Positions 38,397-46,812 of a stretch of DNA of 64,000 nt are shown here, piece after piece. Within the stretch, counting starts at the first letter, position 1. Each line of letters starts with the position of its first letter. A model generated the notes under the pieces. It ran no database searches. It saw only the letters and a program-made list of their open reading frames with translations, and was not told the origin of the DNA. The translations under genes were made by a program, and so were the position numbers. The DNA is from Caballeronia sp. Lep1P3. GTDB lineage: Bacteria; Pseudomonadota; Gammaproteobacteria; Burkholderiales; Burkholderiaceae. The stretch lies in NCBI RefSeq assembly GCF_022879595.1, contig NZ_CP084266.1, positions 186,001 through 250,000 of the forward strand, in the 5' to 3' direction.

Positions 38397-39656
38397 ATGA
38401 GCAACACCTCGGGCAAGGCACTCGACGGAGTGCGCATTCTCGACTTCACGCACGTCCAGTCCGGTCCGACCTGCACGCAGCTTCTCGCGTGGTTCGGCGC
38501 GGACGTCATCAAAGTGGAGCGCGCCGGCGCGGGCGACATCACGCGGGAGCAACTGCGCGACATTCCCGACGCCGACAGCCTCTACTTCACGATGCTGAAC
38601 CACAACAAGCGCTCCATCACCATCGATACGAAGAATCCCGAGGGCAAGAAGGTGCTCGAGACGCTCGTCAAGAAGTGCGACGTGCTGGTGGAAAACTTCG
38701 CGCCGGGCGCGCTGGATCGCATGGGCTTTACGTGGGAGCGCATTCAGGAACTGAATCCGCGGATGATCGTCGCGTCGGTCAAGGGCTTCGGACCGGGGCC
38801 TTACGAGGACTGCAAGGTCTACGAAAACGTCGCGCAGTGCGCGGGCGGCGCGGCATCGACGACGGGCTTCGACGACGGCCCGCCGACCGTGACCGGCGCG
38901 CAGATCGGCGATTCCGGCACGGGGCTGCATCTGGCGCTCGGCATCGTCACGGCGCTCTATCAGCGCAGCCAGACCGGGCGCGGCCAGAAAGTGCTCGCCG
39001 CGATGCAGGACGGCGTGCTCAACCTCTGCCGCGTGAAGCTGCGCGACCAGCAGCGGCTCGAACGCACCGGCGTCATGAAGGAGTATCCGCAGTATCCGAA
39101 CGGCAAGTTCGGCGAAGCGGTGCCGCGCGCGGGCAATGCCTCGGGCGGCGGTCAGCCGGGCTGGATTCTCAAGTGCAAGGGCTGGGAAACGGACCCGAAC
39201 GCGTACATCTACTTCATCACGCAGGCGCCGGTGTGGGGCGAAATCTGCAAGGTGATCGGCAAGGAAGAGTGGATCGATCATCCCGACTACAAGACGCCGA
39301 ACGCGCGCCTGCCGCGTCTCAAGGACATCTTCGCGGAAATCGAGCGCTGGACGATGTCGAAGACCAAGTTCCAGGCGATGGAGATTCTCAACAAGCACGA
39401 CATTCCGTGCGGCCCGATTCTCTCGATGAAGGAAATCGCCGAAGAGCCGTCGCTGCGCAAGACCGGCACGATCGTGGAAGTGGATCACCCGGTGCGCGGC
39501 AAGTATCTGACGGTCGGCAATCCGATCAAGCTGTCCGACAGCCCGACCGAAGTCGTGCGCTCGCCGCTGCTCGGCGAGCATACGGAAGAAGTCATGGCCG
39601 AACTCGGCTACACGCCTGACCAGATCGCCTCGCTGAGAAGCCTCGGCGCGATCTGA
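38397..39656 (+). CDS. frc: Formyl-CoA:oxalate CoA-transferase homologue (class III)
   Basis: A 419-residue class III (CaiB-BaiF) CoA-transferase closely resembling O. formigenes Frc along its length: [71 protein letters not shown], and the catalytic aspartate D172 in [13 protein letters not shown]. Frc swaps CoA from formyl-CoA to oxalate. The Gly-rich loop is present ([11 protein letters not shown]). GGGAGACAGCC precedes the ATG at 38397. With the upstream ThDP enzyme it would recycle the thioester of formyl-CoA onto the next acid molecule. The acid need not be oxalate. Confidence 0.88.
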   Translation: MSNTSGKALDGVRILDFTHVQSGPTCTQLLAWFGADVIKVERAGAGDITREQLRDIPDADSLYFTMLNHNKRSITIDTKNPEGKKVLETLVKKCDVLVENFAPGALDRMGFTWERIQELNPRMIVASVKGFGPGPYEDCKVYENVAQCAGGAASTTGFDDGPPTVTGAQIGDSGTGLHLALGIVTALYQRSQTGRGQKVLAAMQDGVLNLCRVKLRDQQRLERTGVMKEYPQYPNGKFGEAVPRAGNASGGGQPGWILKCKGWETDPNAYIYFITQAPVWGEICKVIGKEEWIDHPDYKTPNARLPRLKDIFAEIERWTMSKTKFQAMEILNKHDIPCGPILSMKEIAEEPSLRKTGTIVEVDHPVRGKYLTVGNPIKLSDSPTEVVRSPLLGEHTEEVMAELGYTPDQIASLRSLGAI

Positions 39657-39683
39657 CTCCCGCTTCACTCCCGATGCGCCCTC

Positions 39684-39710
39684 GCGCGCCGCCGGTCACC
39701 GGCGGCGCGC
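39684..39710. repeat. 13-bp inverted repeat between frc and the ligase gene
   Basis: GCGCGCCGCCGGT and its exact complement are separated by one base. No T-run follows. It may be an RNA processing or attenuating hairpin that lowers expression of the downstream ligase. Confidence 0.5.
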
Positions 39711-39746
39711 GTCCAGACACGCCCCGAATAAACGGAGACACGACAA

Positions 39747-41954
39747 ATGAACAGCACGGTTGTCCAGGAACGCAGCGAAGCAGACGTTTCTTCCACGCAG
39801 ACATCGAGCGTCATTCCGCTGCATGCGGCCGACGCGAAACGCCACGTCGCGGAAATCTTCGAGCGCGTGAGGGCCGAAGGCCGCACGTCGCTGACCGCGC
39901 CCGAAGGCAAGCTCGTCTGCGATGCCTACGGCATTTCGGTGCCGCAGGAAGGCGTCGCGACGAGCGCCGACGATGCCGCGAAGCTCGCGGCGTTCATCGG
40001 CTTCCCGGTGGTGCTGAAGATCGTTTCGCCGGAGATCCTGCACAAGACGGAGGCGGGCGGCGTGCTCGTCGGCGTGAAGAACGAAGCGGACGTGAAGGCG
40101 GGCTTCGCGACCATCATCGAGAACGCGAAGAAGTACGACGCCAACGCGACCATCGTGGGCGTGCAGGTTCAGCAGATGGTCGGCGCGGGGCAGGAAGTGA
40201 TCATCGGCGCGGTCACGGACCCGTCGTTCGGCAAGCTGATCGCGTTCGGTCTCGGCGGCGTGCTCGTCGAAGTGCTGAAGGACGTCACCTTCCGGCTCGC
40301 GCCGGTCACGCGCGACGAAGCCGCGTCGATGCTCGACGGCATCCAGGCCGCCGAGGTGCTGCGCGGCGTGCGCGGCGCGGAGCCGGTGCATCGCGAGGCG
40401 CTCATTACGCTGATCGAGCGCGTGTCGCGGCTGGTGGACGACTTCCCGCAAATCTCGGAGATGGACCTGAACCCGGTGTTCGCGAGTCCGAGTGGCGCGG
40501 TCGCGGCGGACGTGCGCATCGTGATGGACTTCGAGCCGGCCGCGCCGCGCTATCGCCCGACGCAGGAGCAGATCGTCGCGCAGATGAACCGCATCATGAA
40601 GCCCGATGCGGTCGCGGTGATCGGCGCGTCGAACGAGGACGGCAAGATCGGCAACTCGGTGATGAAGAACCTCATCAACGGCGGCTATCAGGGCGCGATC
40701 TATCCGATCCATCCGAAAGCCGACGAGATCATGGGCCGCAAGGCGTACAAGAGCGTGAAGGACGTGCCCGTCGTGATCGACGTCGCCGTGTTCGCGATTC
40801 CGGCGAAGTTCGTCGCGCAAGCGCTGGTCGAAGTGGGCGAGAAGAAGATTCCCGGCGCGGTGCTGATTCCGTCGGGTTTCGCCGAAACCGGCAACCACGA
40901 AGGCCAGGAAGAGATCGTCAAGATCGCGCGTCAGTACGACATCCGCATGATGGGTCCGAACATCTACGGCTTCTACTACACGCCAAAGAATCTCTGCGCG
41001 ACGTTCTGCACGCCGTATGACGTGAAGGGCAAGGCCGCGCTGTCGTCGCAGTCGGGCGGCATCGGCATGGCGATCATCGGCTTCTCGCGCTCGGCGAAGA
41101 TGGGCGTGTCCGCGATCGTCGGTCTTGGCAATAAATCGGACATCGACGAGGACGATCTGCTCACGTTCTTCGAGCAGGACGACAACACCGAGATCATCGC
41201 GCAGCACTGCGAAGACCTGAAGGACGGCCGTTCGTTCGCGGAAGCCGCGAAGCGCGTGTCGAAGAAGAAGCCGGTCGTCGTGCTGAAGGCGGGCCGCACG
41301 AGTCTCGGCGCGCGCGCGGCGAGTTCGCACACGGGCGCGCTCGCGGGCAACGACAAGATTTACGAGGACGTGTTCCAGCAATGCGGCGTGATCCGCGCGC
41401 GCTCGCTGCGCGATCTGCTCGAATTCGCGCGCGGCATTCCGAAGCTGCCGACGCCGAAGGGCGAGAACGTCGTCATCATCACGGGCGCGGGTGGATCGGG
41501 CGTGCTGCTTTCCGATGCGTGCGTCGACAACAATCTCTCGCTGATGACGATGCCCGACGATCTCGATGCCGCGTTCCGCAAGTTCATCCCGCCGTTCGGC
41601 GCGGCGGGCAATCCGGTCGATATCACCGGAGGCGAGCCGCCGTCGACATACAAGAACACGATCAAGCTCGGACTCGAGGACGATCGCATCCACTCGATCA
41701 TCCTCGGTTACTGGCACACGATCATCACGCCGCCGATGGTCTTCGCGAAACTCGTGATCGAAGTGAAGGAGGAGATGAAGGCGCTCGGTATCGAGAAGCC
41801 GATCGTGGCGTCGCTCGCGGGCGACGTGCAGGTCGAGGAAGCGGCCGAATACCTGTACGAACACGGCGTGCCGGCCTACGCCTATTCGACGGAACTGCCC
41901 GTCGCGGTGCTCGGCGCGAAGTACAAGTGGGCGCGCGGCGCGGGCCAGGTCTGA
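39747..41954 (+). CDS. NDP-forming acyl-CoA synthetase, fused beta-alpha (acetate-CoA ligase family)
   Basis: A 735-residue fusion. The N-terminal third is an ATP-grasp domain (VVLKIVSPEILHKTEAGGVLVGV, SEMDLNPVFA); from about residue 285 come the CoA-binding domain (KPDAVAVIGASNEDGKIGNS) and ligase domains with ALSSQSGGIGMAI and the likely phosphohistidine H528 in SSHTGALAG. Most fused enzymes of this family run alpha then beta; here the order is reversed. It would activate a free acid with ATP, priming the CoA cycle run by the frc product. Substrate is not known; acetate, oxalate or a hydroxy acid are all possible. Confidence 0.85.
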   Translation: MNSTVVQERSEADVSSTQTSSVIPLHAADAKRHVAEIFERVRAEGRTSLTAPEGKLVCDAYGISVPQEGVATSADDAAKLAAFIGFPVVLKIVSPEILHKTEAGGVLVGVKNEADVKAGFATIIENAKKYDANATIVGVQVQQMVGAGQEVIIGAVTDPSFGKLIAFGLGGVLVEVLKDVTFRLAPVTRDEAASMLDGIQAAEVLRGVRGAEPVHREALITLIERVSRLVDDFPQISEMDLNPVFASPSGAVAADVRIVMDFEPAAPRYRPTQEQIVAQMNRIMKPDAVAVIGASNEDGKIGNSVMKNLINGGYQGAIYPIHPKADEIMGRKAYKSVKDVPVVIDVAVFAIPAKFVAQALVEVGEKKIPGAVLIPSGFAETGNHEGQEEIVKIARQYDIRMMGPNIYGFYYTPKNLCATFCTPYDVKGKAALSSQSGGIGMAIIGFSRSAKMGVSAIVGLGNKSDIDEDDLLTFFEQDDNTEIIAQHCEDLKDGRSFAEAAKRVSKKKPVVVLKAGRTSLGARAASSHTGALAGNDKIYEDVFQQCGVIRARSLRDLLEFARGIPKLPTPKGENVVIITGAGGSGVLLSDACVDNNLSLMTMPDDLDAAFRKFIPPFGAAGNPVDITGGEPPSTYKNTIKLGLEDDRIHSIILGYWHTIITPPMVFAKLVIEVKEEMKALGIEKPIVASLAGDVQVEEAAEYLYEHGVPAYAYSTELPVAVLGAKYKWARGAGQV

Positions 41955-41961
41955 TGTAACC

Positions 41962-41997
41962 GAGGTAGCCGACGTAGCCGACGTAGCAGACGTAATG
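41962..41997 (+). repeat. Four imperfect 9-bp tandem units before the FAH gene
   Basis: Units GAGGTAGCC, GACGTAGCC, GACGTAGCA and GACGTAATG follow directly after the ligase stop. Confidence 0.7.
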
Positions 41998-42040
41998 CGG
42001 CGCGGGTTTCCCGCTCGCGCCGCTCAAAAAGGACGATAAC

Positions 42041-42820
42041 GTGACCACCTGGATTCGTTTCCGCGATGCGGACGGCCGCATCGGTTTCGGCACGCTCGAC
42101 GCGCGTTCGGGCCGCGTCGTGCAGCACGACGGCGCGCTCTTCGACCGCCCGCGTCCGACCGACATCACCTTTCCCGTCGACGACCTGACGCTGCTCGCGC
42201 CGTGCGAGCCGAGCAAGGTCATCGCGCTGTGGAACAACTACTACGCGTTGTCGCAGAAACTCGACAAGGCGCCGCCCGCGCATCCGCTCTTTCTCATCAA
42301 ACCGCCGATGTCGGTGATCGGGCCGGGCGAGTCGATTCGCCGGCCGAAGAACTATCACGGCAAGATCGCGTATGAGGGCGAACTGGGCGTGGTGATCGGC
42401 AAGACGGTGTCGTGCGCGTCGGTCGAAGAGGCCGAGGCCGCGATCTTCGGCTACACCTGCGTGAACGATGTGACCGCCATCGAACTGTTGCAGGAAGATC
42501 CCAACTTCGCGCAGTGGTGCCGCTCGAAGGGCTTCGACACCTTTACGTGCCTCGGACCGGGCATCGTGAGCGGCTTCGAGTGGCGCAGCGCGAGCGTGGT
42601 GACGACCGTGGACGGCGTCGAGCGTCAAAACTATCCGCTCGACGACATGATCTTTTCGCCCGCCGAGCAGGTGAGCCTGCTGTCGCACGACATGACGCTC
42701 GCGCCCGGCGACGTGATCGCGTGCGGGACGTCGATCGGCGTGGGATCGATCAAGGACGGCGCGCGCGTGGACGTGTCGATTGCGGGAATCGGCACGTTGT
42801 CGAATGTGCTGGCCGCGTAG
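42041..42820 (+). CDS. Fumarylacetoacetate hydrolase (FAH) family protein
   Basis: A 259-residue FAH-fold protein. The metal ligands are in YEGELGVVIGKT (Glu) and YTCVNDVTA (Asp region); KSFD-like FCRSKGFDTFTCLGPGIV is also typical. Family members hydrolyse acylpyruvates or decarboxylate oxaloacetate, so this enzyme could remove a 2-oxo-diacid side product or yield oxalate/pyruvate units for the locus. Start is GTG at 42041 with AAGGAC upstream. It is the last gene of the ThDP-frc-ligase series and is closed by a strong terminator. Confidence 0.85.
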   Translation: MTTWIRFRDADGRIGFGTLDARSGRVVQHDGALFDRPRPTDITFPVDDLTLLAPCEPSKVIALWNNYYALSQKLDKAPPAHPLFLIKPPMSVIGPGESIRRPKNYHGKIAYEGELGVVIGKTVSCASVEEAEAAIFGYTCVNDVTAIELLQEDPNFAQWCRSKGFDTFTCLGPGIVSGFEWRSASVVTTVDGVERQNYPLDDMIFSPAEQVSLLSHDMTLAPGDVIACGTSIGVGSIKDGARVDVSIAGIGTLSNVLAA

Positions 42821-42844
42821 CGACGCCGGCACGATATCCGCAGA

Positions 42845-42883
42845 AACGGCAAAGCCGGCGCGCGAAACGCCGGCTTTGCCGTT
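42845..42883. terminator. Bidirectional hairpin terminator
   Basis: A 16-base perfect stem (left arm AACGGCAAAGCCGGCG) encloses a seven-base loop between the FAH gene and the convergent CsbD-like gene. Confidence 0.75.
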
Positions 42884-42922
42884 CGGGGCATGCGCTGCCG
42901 ACTACGCAGCGCGTGTTGCCTT

Positions 42923-43177
42923 TTACCGATCCCGATTCCACAACGCGCCGAGCAGGAACCCGACGGCCGCGGCGATCAGCACGCCGTTGATCGGCTGATC
43001 GGACACGACGCTGCGCACGTTGTCGAGCGTCTGCCCGTAAGTCTGCTGCAGCGAGCCGAGCGCCTGGCGAGCCTTGCCTTCGACCTGCGTACCCGAGTCG
43101 CCCGTCAGCGCGCCGACCGCGTCCTGCACCTTGCCGACCACGTTCTGAGCCGTGCCTTCCACTTGATCTTGCACCAT
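42923..43177 (-). CDS. CsbD-like stress protein with C-terminal membrane helix
   Basis: An 84-residue protein with the CsbD-type amphipathic opening VQDQVEGTAQNVVGKVQDAVGALTGD and a C-terminal membrane segment GVLIAAAVGFLLGALW, as also seen in DUF883-like ribosome/envelope-associated small proteins. The ATG at 43177 is chosen because GGGAGG lies upstream of it; an ATG four codons earlier has none. These proteins are usually stress-induced and of unknown mechanism. Confidence 0.8.
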   Translation of the reverse strand: MVQDQVEGTAQNVVGKVQDAVGALTGDSGTQVEGKARQALGSLQQTYGQTLDNVRSVVSDQPINGVLIAAAVGFLLGALWNRDR

Positions 43178-43329
43178 GGTGCCTCCCATTCTCGTTGAAG
43201 CGGTTTGCGTTGATGTTGCTCCGAACTGCGTCGATACTGCTTCGATTCAACCGGCAGCGCCGGAACGGACGATAGAGCATGGTTCGTGCCCGCAACGCGC
43301 GCGGTGCTCGTGCGGCACGCGCGCGGCGC

Positions 43330-43686
43330 TCACGCGGGACCGACGAGCTGGCCGACGAGCGCGATCAGATCGTCGATGGAAAGCGGCTTGCGCCGAAACC
43401 GCGCGTCGGGATGATTCAACTCCGGGGCATGCGCCGCCGCGCTCATCAGAATAACGGGAACCTTGCCGAGCGTGGCGCTCGCGGCGAGACTGCGGATCAG
43501 CTCGACGCCGTCCATGTGCGGCATCATCCAGTCGGTGATGACGAGATCGGGCGCGTTCATGTTCGCGGCATCGAGCGCGACGCGCCCGTTCGACGCCGTC
43601 GTCACTTCATAGCCTTCCATTTCGAGCACGAGCCGCCACGTAGTCAGAATGTCGAATTCGTCGTCGACGACGAGGATCTTTTTCAT
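43330..43686 (-). CDS. Single-domain response regulator (CheY-like)
   Basis: A 118-residue receiver domain alone: KKILVVDDEFDILTTWRL with the acidic pocket, phospho-acceptor aspartate in LVITDWMMPHMDG, and the lysine in FRRKPLS. There is no output domain, so it probably acts by protein contact. It overlaps the end of the KaiC-like gene by four bases (ATGA), so the two are co-translated and likely to work together. No histidine kinase is encoded nearby. Confidence 0.9.
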   Translation of the reverse strand: MKKILVVDDEFDILTTWRLVLEMEGYEVTTASNGRVALDAANMNAPDLVITDWMMPHMDGVELIRSLAASATLGKVPVILMSAAAHAPELNHPDARFRRKPLSIDDLIALVGQLVGPA

Positions 43687-45191
43687 GTGCGCGGGCCGGG
43701 GTCGGACACGGACAGCGCGGGCGACAGCGTCGGATGGCCGGACAGGATGCCCGTCGGTCCGATGAAGCCCTCGGTGATATGCAGTCCGCGCGAATCGATT
43801 GTCAAGCGGCGGATCGCGGAATCGTGCGCGCTGTCGCGCTGCTTCACGACCGACACCATCCGATAGAGCGCCGAGTTCGCCTCGACATAGCGCATCAGCA
43901 CGATGTTTTCGGTCATCGCGGAGGCGCGCATGGTCGCGGGTGCCGAGGATTCGCCGTACAGCGACAGTTCTTCCGTGAGGAGCGTCGTCACGCCCGCATC
44001 GCGCAATCGCTGCGTGAGCGCGTTGACGAAGAGTCCGAAGCGCTCTGCGCGGTTCGCGGACTGACGGAATCCGTCGATGCCGTCCACCACGAGCCGCGAC
44101 GCGCCCGTGTTCTTGACGACGGCGAACAGTTCCGCGGCGAGCTCGTCGATGGCGAGTTCCACCGCCGAATGCCAGTTGATCGTGAGGCGCCCGTCCTTGA
44201 GCGCATCGGCGAGATCGATGCCGACCGAGCGCGCCTTCGCGACGAGGCGCTCCGGCGATTCGTAGAGACCGAAATAGACGCAGCGCTCGCCGCGTTCGAC
44301 GCCCGCCTGCAGAAACTTGAGCCCGAGCAGCGTCTTGCCGATGCCCGAAGGTCCGACGAGCGACGTCGTCGAGCCGCGCGGCACGCCGCCGCCCATCATG
44401 CGGTCGAATTCGGGGAAGCCGAACGTGAGCTTGGTATCGAAGTGGCGCGGCGGATTCTGGTTGAGCCGCGACGCTTCCAGGCGCGGGAACGTGACGAGCC
44501 CGTCCGCCGTGATGGTGAAGAAGTGCTTGCCGAGCAGATGATCGCGCGCGCGCAGCTTGTGCACTTCCAGCTCGCGCGCGCGGCGCATGCCGGCGTTGTA
44601 ACGGTTCAGCTCGATCAGCCCGTCGACGAGCGTGTGCTCCGGATGCGGCTCGTTGCCCGAAAGCGGCGCGAGAATCAGCGTCGTGCAACGCGCCGCGCTG
44701 ACGAACGCGGAAAGCTCGTGGATGAACTGCGACAGTTCCAGCTCCGTCGAACTGAATTCGCGGGCGCTGCGAAATCCGTCGATGACCATGAAGCGCGGGC
44801 GGCTCGTCTTGATCGTCGAGGCGATCAGCGCGAGAAAACCGGACAGGCCGTCGCGCATGAGTTCGTGATAGCCGCTCACGAAGAGCATGCGGCCGGAAAT
44901 GGCGTTGGCGTCGTAGAAGGTCAGCGCGCGCAGGTTCGACAACAGCTTCGTATGCGATTCGGCGATGAGCGTGATGTACAGCACCTTGTCGCCCTGCGCC
45001 ACGCGGTGAAAGCCGATCTGCGACGAAAGAATCGTCTTTCCGGCACCCGCCATGCCTTCGATCATGTAGAGGCCGCCTTCGACGAAGCCTCCGCCGAGGA
45101 TGTCGTCCAGGCCCGCGACGCCCGTCGTGATATTGCCGTCTGTGGCTGCGAGCTGCGGTGGACCGGGCGAAAGATTGTCGTCTTGGCTCAT
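43683..45191 (-). CDS. KaiC-like double-domain ATPase
   Basis: A 502-residue RecA-fold protein with two KaiC-type domains. Walker A motifs are GMAGAGKT (residues 46-53) and GPSGIGKT (about residue 270); each is preceded by a KaiC-type GLDDILGGGF / EFDRMMGGGVPRG segment. KaiC drives the cyanobacterial clock; in proteobacteria such homologues, often next to a receiver protein, are linked to stress or signalling without kaiA/kaiB, which are absent here. I take the ATG at 45191, though its ribosome site is weak. Confidence 0.88.
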   Translation of the reverse strand: MSQDDNLSPGPPQLAATDGNITTGVAGLDDILGGGFVEGGLYMIEGMAGAGKTILSSQIGFHRVAQGDKVLYITLIAESHTKLLSNLRALTFYDANAISGRMLFVSGYHELMRDGLSGFLALIASTIKTSRPRFMVIDGFRSAREFSSTELELSQFIHELSAFVSAARCTTLILAPLSGNEPHPEHTLVDGLIELNRYNAGMRRARELEVHKLRARDHLLGKHFFTITADGLVTFPRLEASRLNQNPPRHFDTKLTFGFPEFDRMMGGGVPRGSTTSLVGPSGIGKTLLGLKFLQAGVERGERCVYFGLYESPERLVAKARSVGIDLADALKDGRLTINWHSAVELAIDELAAELFAVVKNTGASRLVVDGIDGFRQSANRAERFGLFVNALTQRLRDAGVTTLLTEELSLYGESSAPATMRASAMTENIVLMRYVEANSALYRMVSVVKQRDSAHDSAIRRLTIDSRGLHITEGFIGPTGILSGHPTLSPALSVSDPGPRT

Positions 45192-45552
45192 GAAATTTTC
45201 GTTTTTACTTGGCGGACCGGCTCTTTTTGAACGCGGATTATCCCTGACAAAGAGCAACATGTCGCCATTGATTGCAGGCTGCGCTTGCCCCGGTGCCGTG
45301 CGCGCCGCGACTCGCGCGCGAGCGAGGGATATCGGTCGGGCGCCAGCCGTATTTCTGCTCGGGGAGTCGGGCCGCATATTCCGCGCCTGTGTCGAAATCT
45401 GCGGCGAGTTGTCCCAGACAGGACGAGTTTGAGAACGTTCTCATGGTCGGAGCGTTCGGGACTGGCAAGAATACGCATCTCGATGTCATCGGCGCCGCAT
45501 GTCTTCCGGCGCCCGAACCGGCGCGCCGCGCCAGCCAACCGTCCTTTACGCC
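45192..45552. other. Intergenic region between kaiC-like and secreted-protein genes
   Basis: No gene is supported. It contains the palindrome at 45430-45443 listed separately. Confidence 0.4.
45430..45443. promoter_or_regulatory. 14-bp palindrome TGAGAACGTTCTCA
   Basis: A perfect dyad with central AACGTT, the form of LacI/GalR-family operators. It lies 110 bases upstream of the small secreted-protein gene and 240 from the kaiC-like start. Confidence 0.4.
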
Positions 45553-45831
45553 ATGAACAGCTCATCCTTCGCTTCGAGCGTCGCCGCGCTCGCCGCCAGC
45601 CTTTGCTCGACCCTCGTTTTGTCCGCGACGCCCTCGCGCGCCGCCGAGCCGCTGCCGGACCCGCACATCCTGTCCGCCGCGCCGTTCCAGTTTCAGGCGG
45701 ATCACGGCATCTATTCGCGCGTGCATCCGACGCCCGCGGATTCGCGCATCTTCTCGCCGCGCATCGCGCCGCGCGGCGATGAGGCATCGCTGGTGTCGCA
45801 AGCGCGCCCGAAACCGTCGAACGTGCTGTGA
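45553..45831 (+). CDS. Small exported protein of unknown function
   Basis: A 92-residue protein with a Sec signal (SSVAALAASLCSTLVLSATPSRAAEP) and a mature part rich in Pro, Ala and Ser with no domain I recognise. Codon use is normal for the genome. The ATG at 45553 starts the signal properly; no strong ribosome site is seen. It precedes the OmpA-family gene by 190 bases and may be a separate unit. Confidence 0.55.
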   Translation: MNSSSFASSVAALAASLCSTLVLSATPSRAAEPLPDPHILSAAPFQFQADHGIYSRVHPTPADSRIFSPRIAPRGDEASLVSQARPKPSNVL

Positions 45832-46021
45832 ACGCGGGCTGACGCGGCGAGCGGGCGCGTCGCGACGGGCTTCGGAAAAATTCCAGAATTGGGATTTATC
45901 TGCTGCTGTTCGCTGGAGCGCGATTGCTAGAATCGCCCGGCTTTTTTGCAACGCCATCTGCGTTCGGGCTGGCAGAGCCGGACGCACCGGCGCAATCCCG
46001 CTCTCTCCAAACGAATCAAAG

Positions 46022-46741
46022 ATGTTCAAAAAAACCGTTGCGCTTCTTCTCGCCGCTGCTGCTGTACTCGCCGGTTTCTCAACCGCGTCCGCCGGACCCA
46101 CTTTCAACCTGAAGCAAATCCAGACGTCGAACGGGCAACGTGCCTTCCGCGCCGAATGCTACGGCTTGTTCGAGAGCAGCAGTTCGTGCATGCAGGCCGC
46201 GCAGGACGCCTGCGGCAACGAGCCGGTCCGGGTGCTGCAGAACGTCGAAGGCACGGAAGCGTCCGGCGATCCGCGCGAAGTCGTCTTCGTCTGCGGCGCG
46301 GCTGCAGCGCCCGTTGCCCAGCCGGCTCAGGCCGTGGAGCCGCAGCCGGTCGTCGCGGCTGCGCCCGCCGTCGTGGATGCCGCCGCTCCCGCGCCGGTGC
46401 GCAAGGTCGCGCTCGACGAGAAAACCAACTTCGCATTCGACAGCGCGAAACTCTCGTTCAAGGCCAAATCCATTCTGGATCGGATCGTGGCGGACGGGCG
46501 CGGCGTCACGTTCTCGTCGGTGGTCGTCGCCGGGTACACGGATTCGACCGGCTCGGCGCCTTATAACGTCGCGCTGTCGAAGCGCCGCGCGCAGTCCGTC
46601 CTCGATTACCTGCGCAGCCACGGCTTGCGCGCGAACAACTACGCGACGAACGGATACGGCGAATCGAACCCGAGCGCATCGAACTCGACGAGCGCGGGCC
46701 GTGCCGAAAACCGCCGCGTGGAAATCGTACTGACGCAATAA
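46022..46741 (+). CDS. OmpA-family outer-membrane / peptidoglycan-binding protein
   Basis: A 239-residue exported protein: signal FKKTVALLLAAAAVLAGFSTASA, a short Cys-containing N-domain (FRAECYGLFESSSSCMQAAQDACG), an Ala/Pro/Val linker, then a C-terminal OmpA domain with VVVAGYTDSTGSAPYN, LSKRRAQSVLDYL and NGYGESNP...AENRRVEI, which binds peptidoglycan. The N-part is not a beta-barrel, so it is more like a periplasmic or lipoprotein-type linker than porin OmpA. A strong terminator follows. Confidence 0.88.
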   Translation: MFKKTVALLLAAAAVLAGFSTASAGPTFNLKQIQTSNGQRAFRAECYGLFESSSSCMQAAQDACGNEPVRVLQNVEGTEASGDPREVVFVCGAAAAPVAQPAQAVEPQPVVAAAPAVVDAAAPAPVRKVALDEKTNFAFDSAKLSFKAKSILDRIVADGRGVTFSSVVVAGYTDSTGSAPYNVALSKRRAQSVLDYLRSHGLRANNYATNGYGESNPSASNSTSAGRAENRRVEIVLTQ

Positions 46742-46762
46742 GCCGCTCGCACAGCGCCATAG

Positions 46763-46802
46763 AAAAAGCTCGCGGACCGCAATGGTCCGCGAGCTTTTTT
46801 TT
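46763..46802. terminator. Strong bidirectional terminator between ompA-like gene and ogt
   Basis: AGCTCGCGGACC, loop GCAAT and the exact complement, with A-run before and eight T after. Confidence 0.92.
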
Positions 46803-46812
46803 CGGATGCAGA

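Noticed and set aside
41962..41997. CRISPR-like array
   Set aside because: Units of nine bases are contiguous without spacers; it is a simple tandem repeat. No CRISPR array was seen anywhere in the window.
45430..45443. LexA (SOS) box
   Set aside because: The dyad GAGAACGTTCTC lacks the CTG-N10-CAG form of proteobacterial LexA sites.
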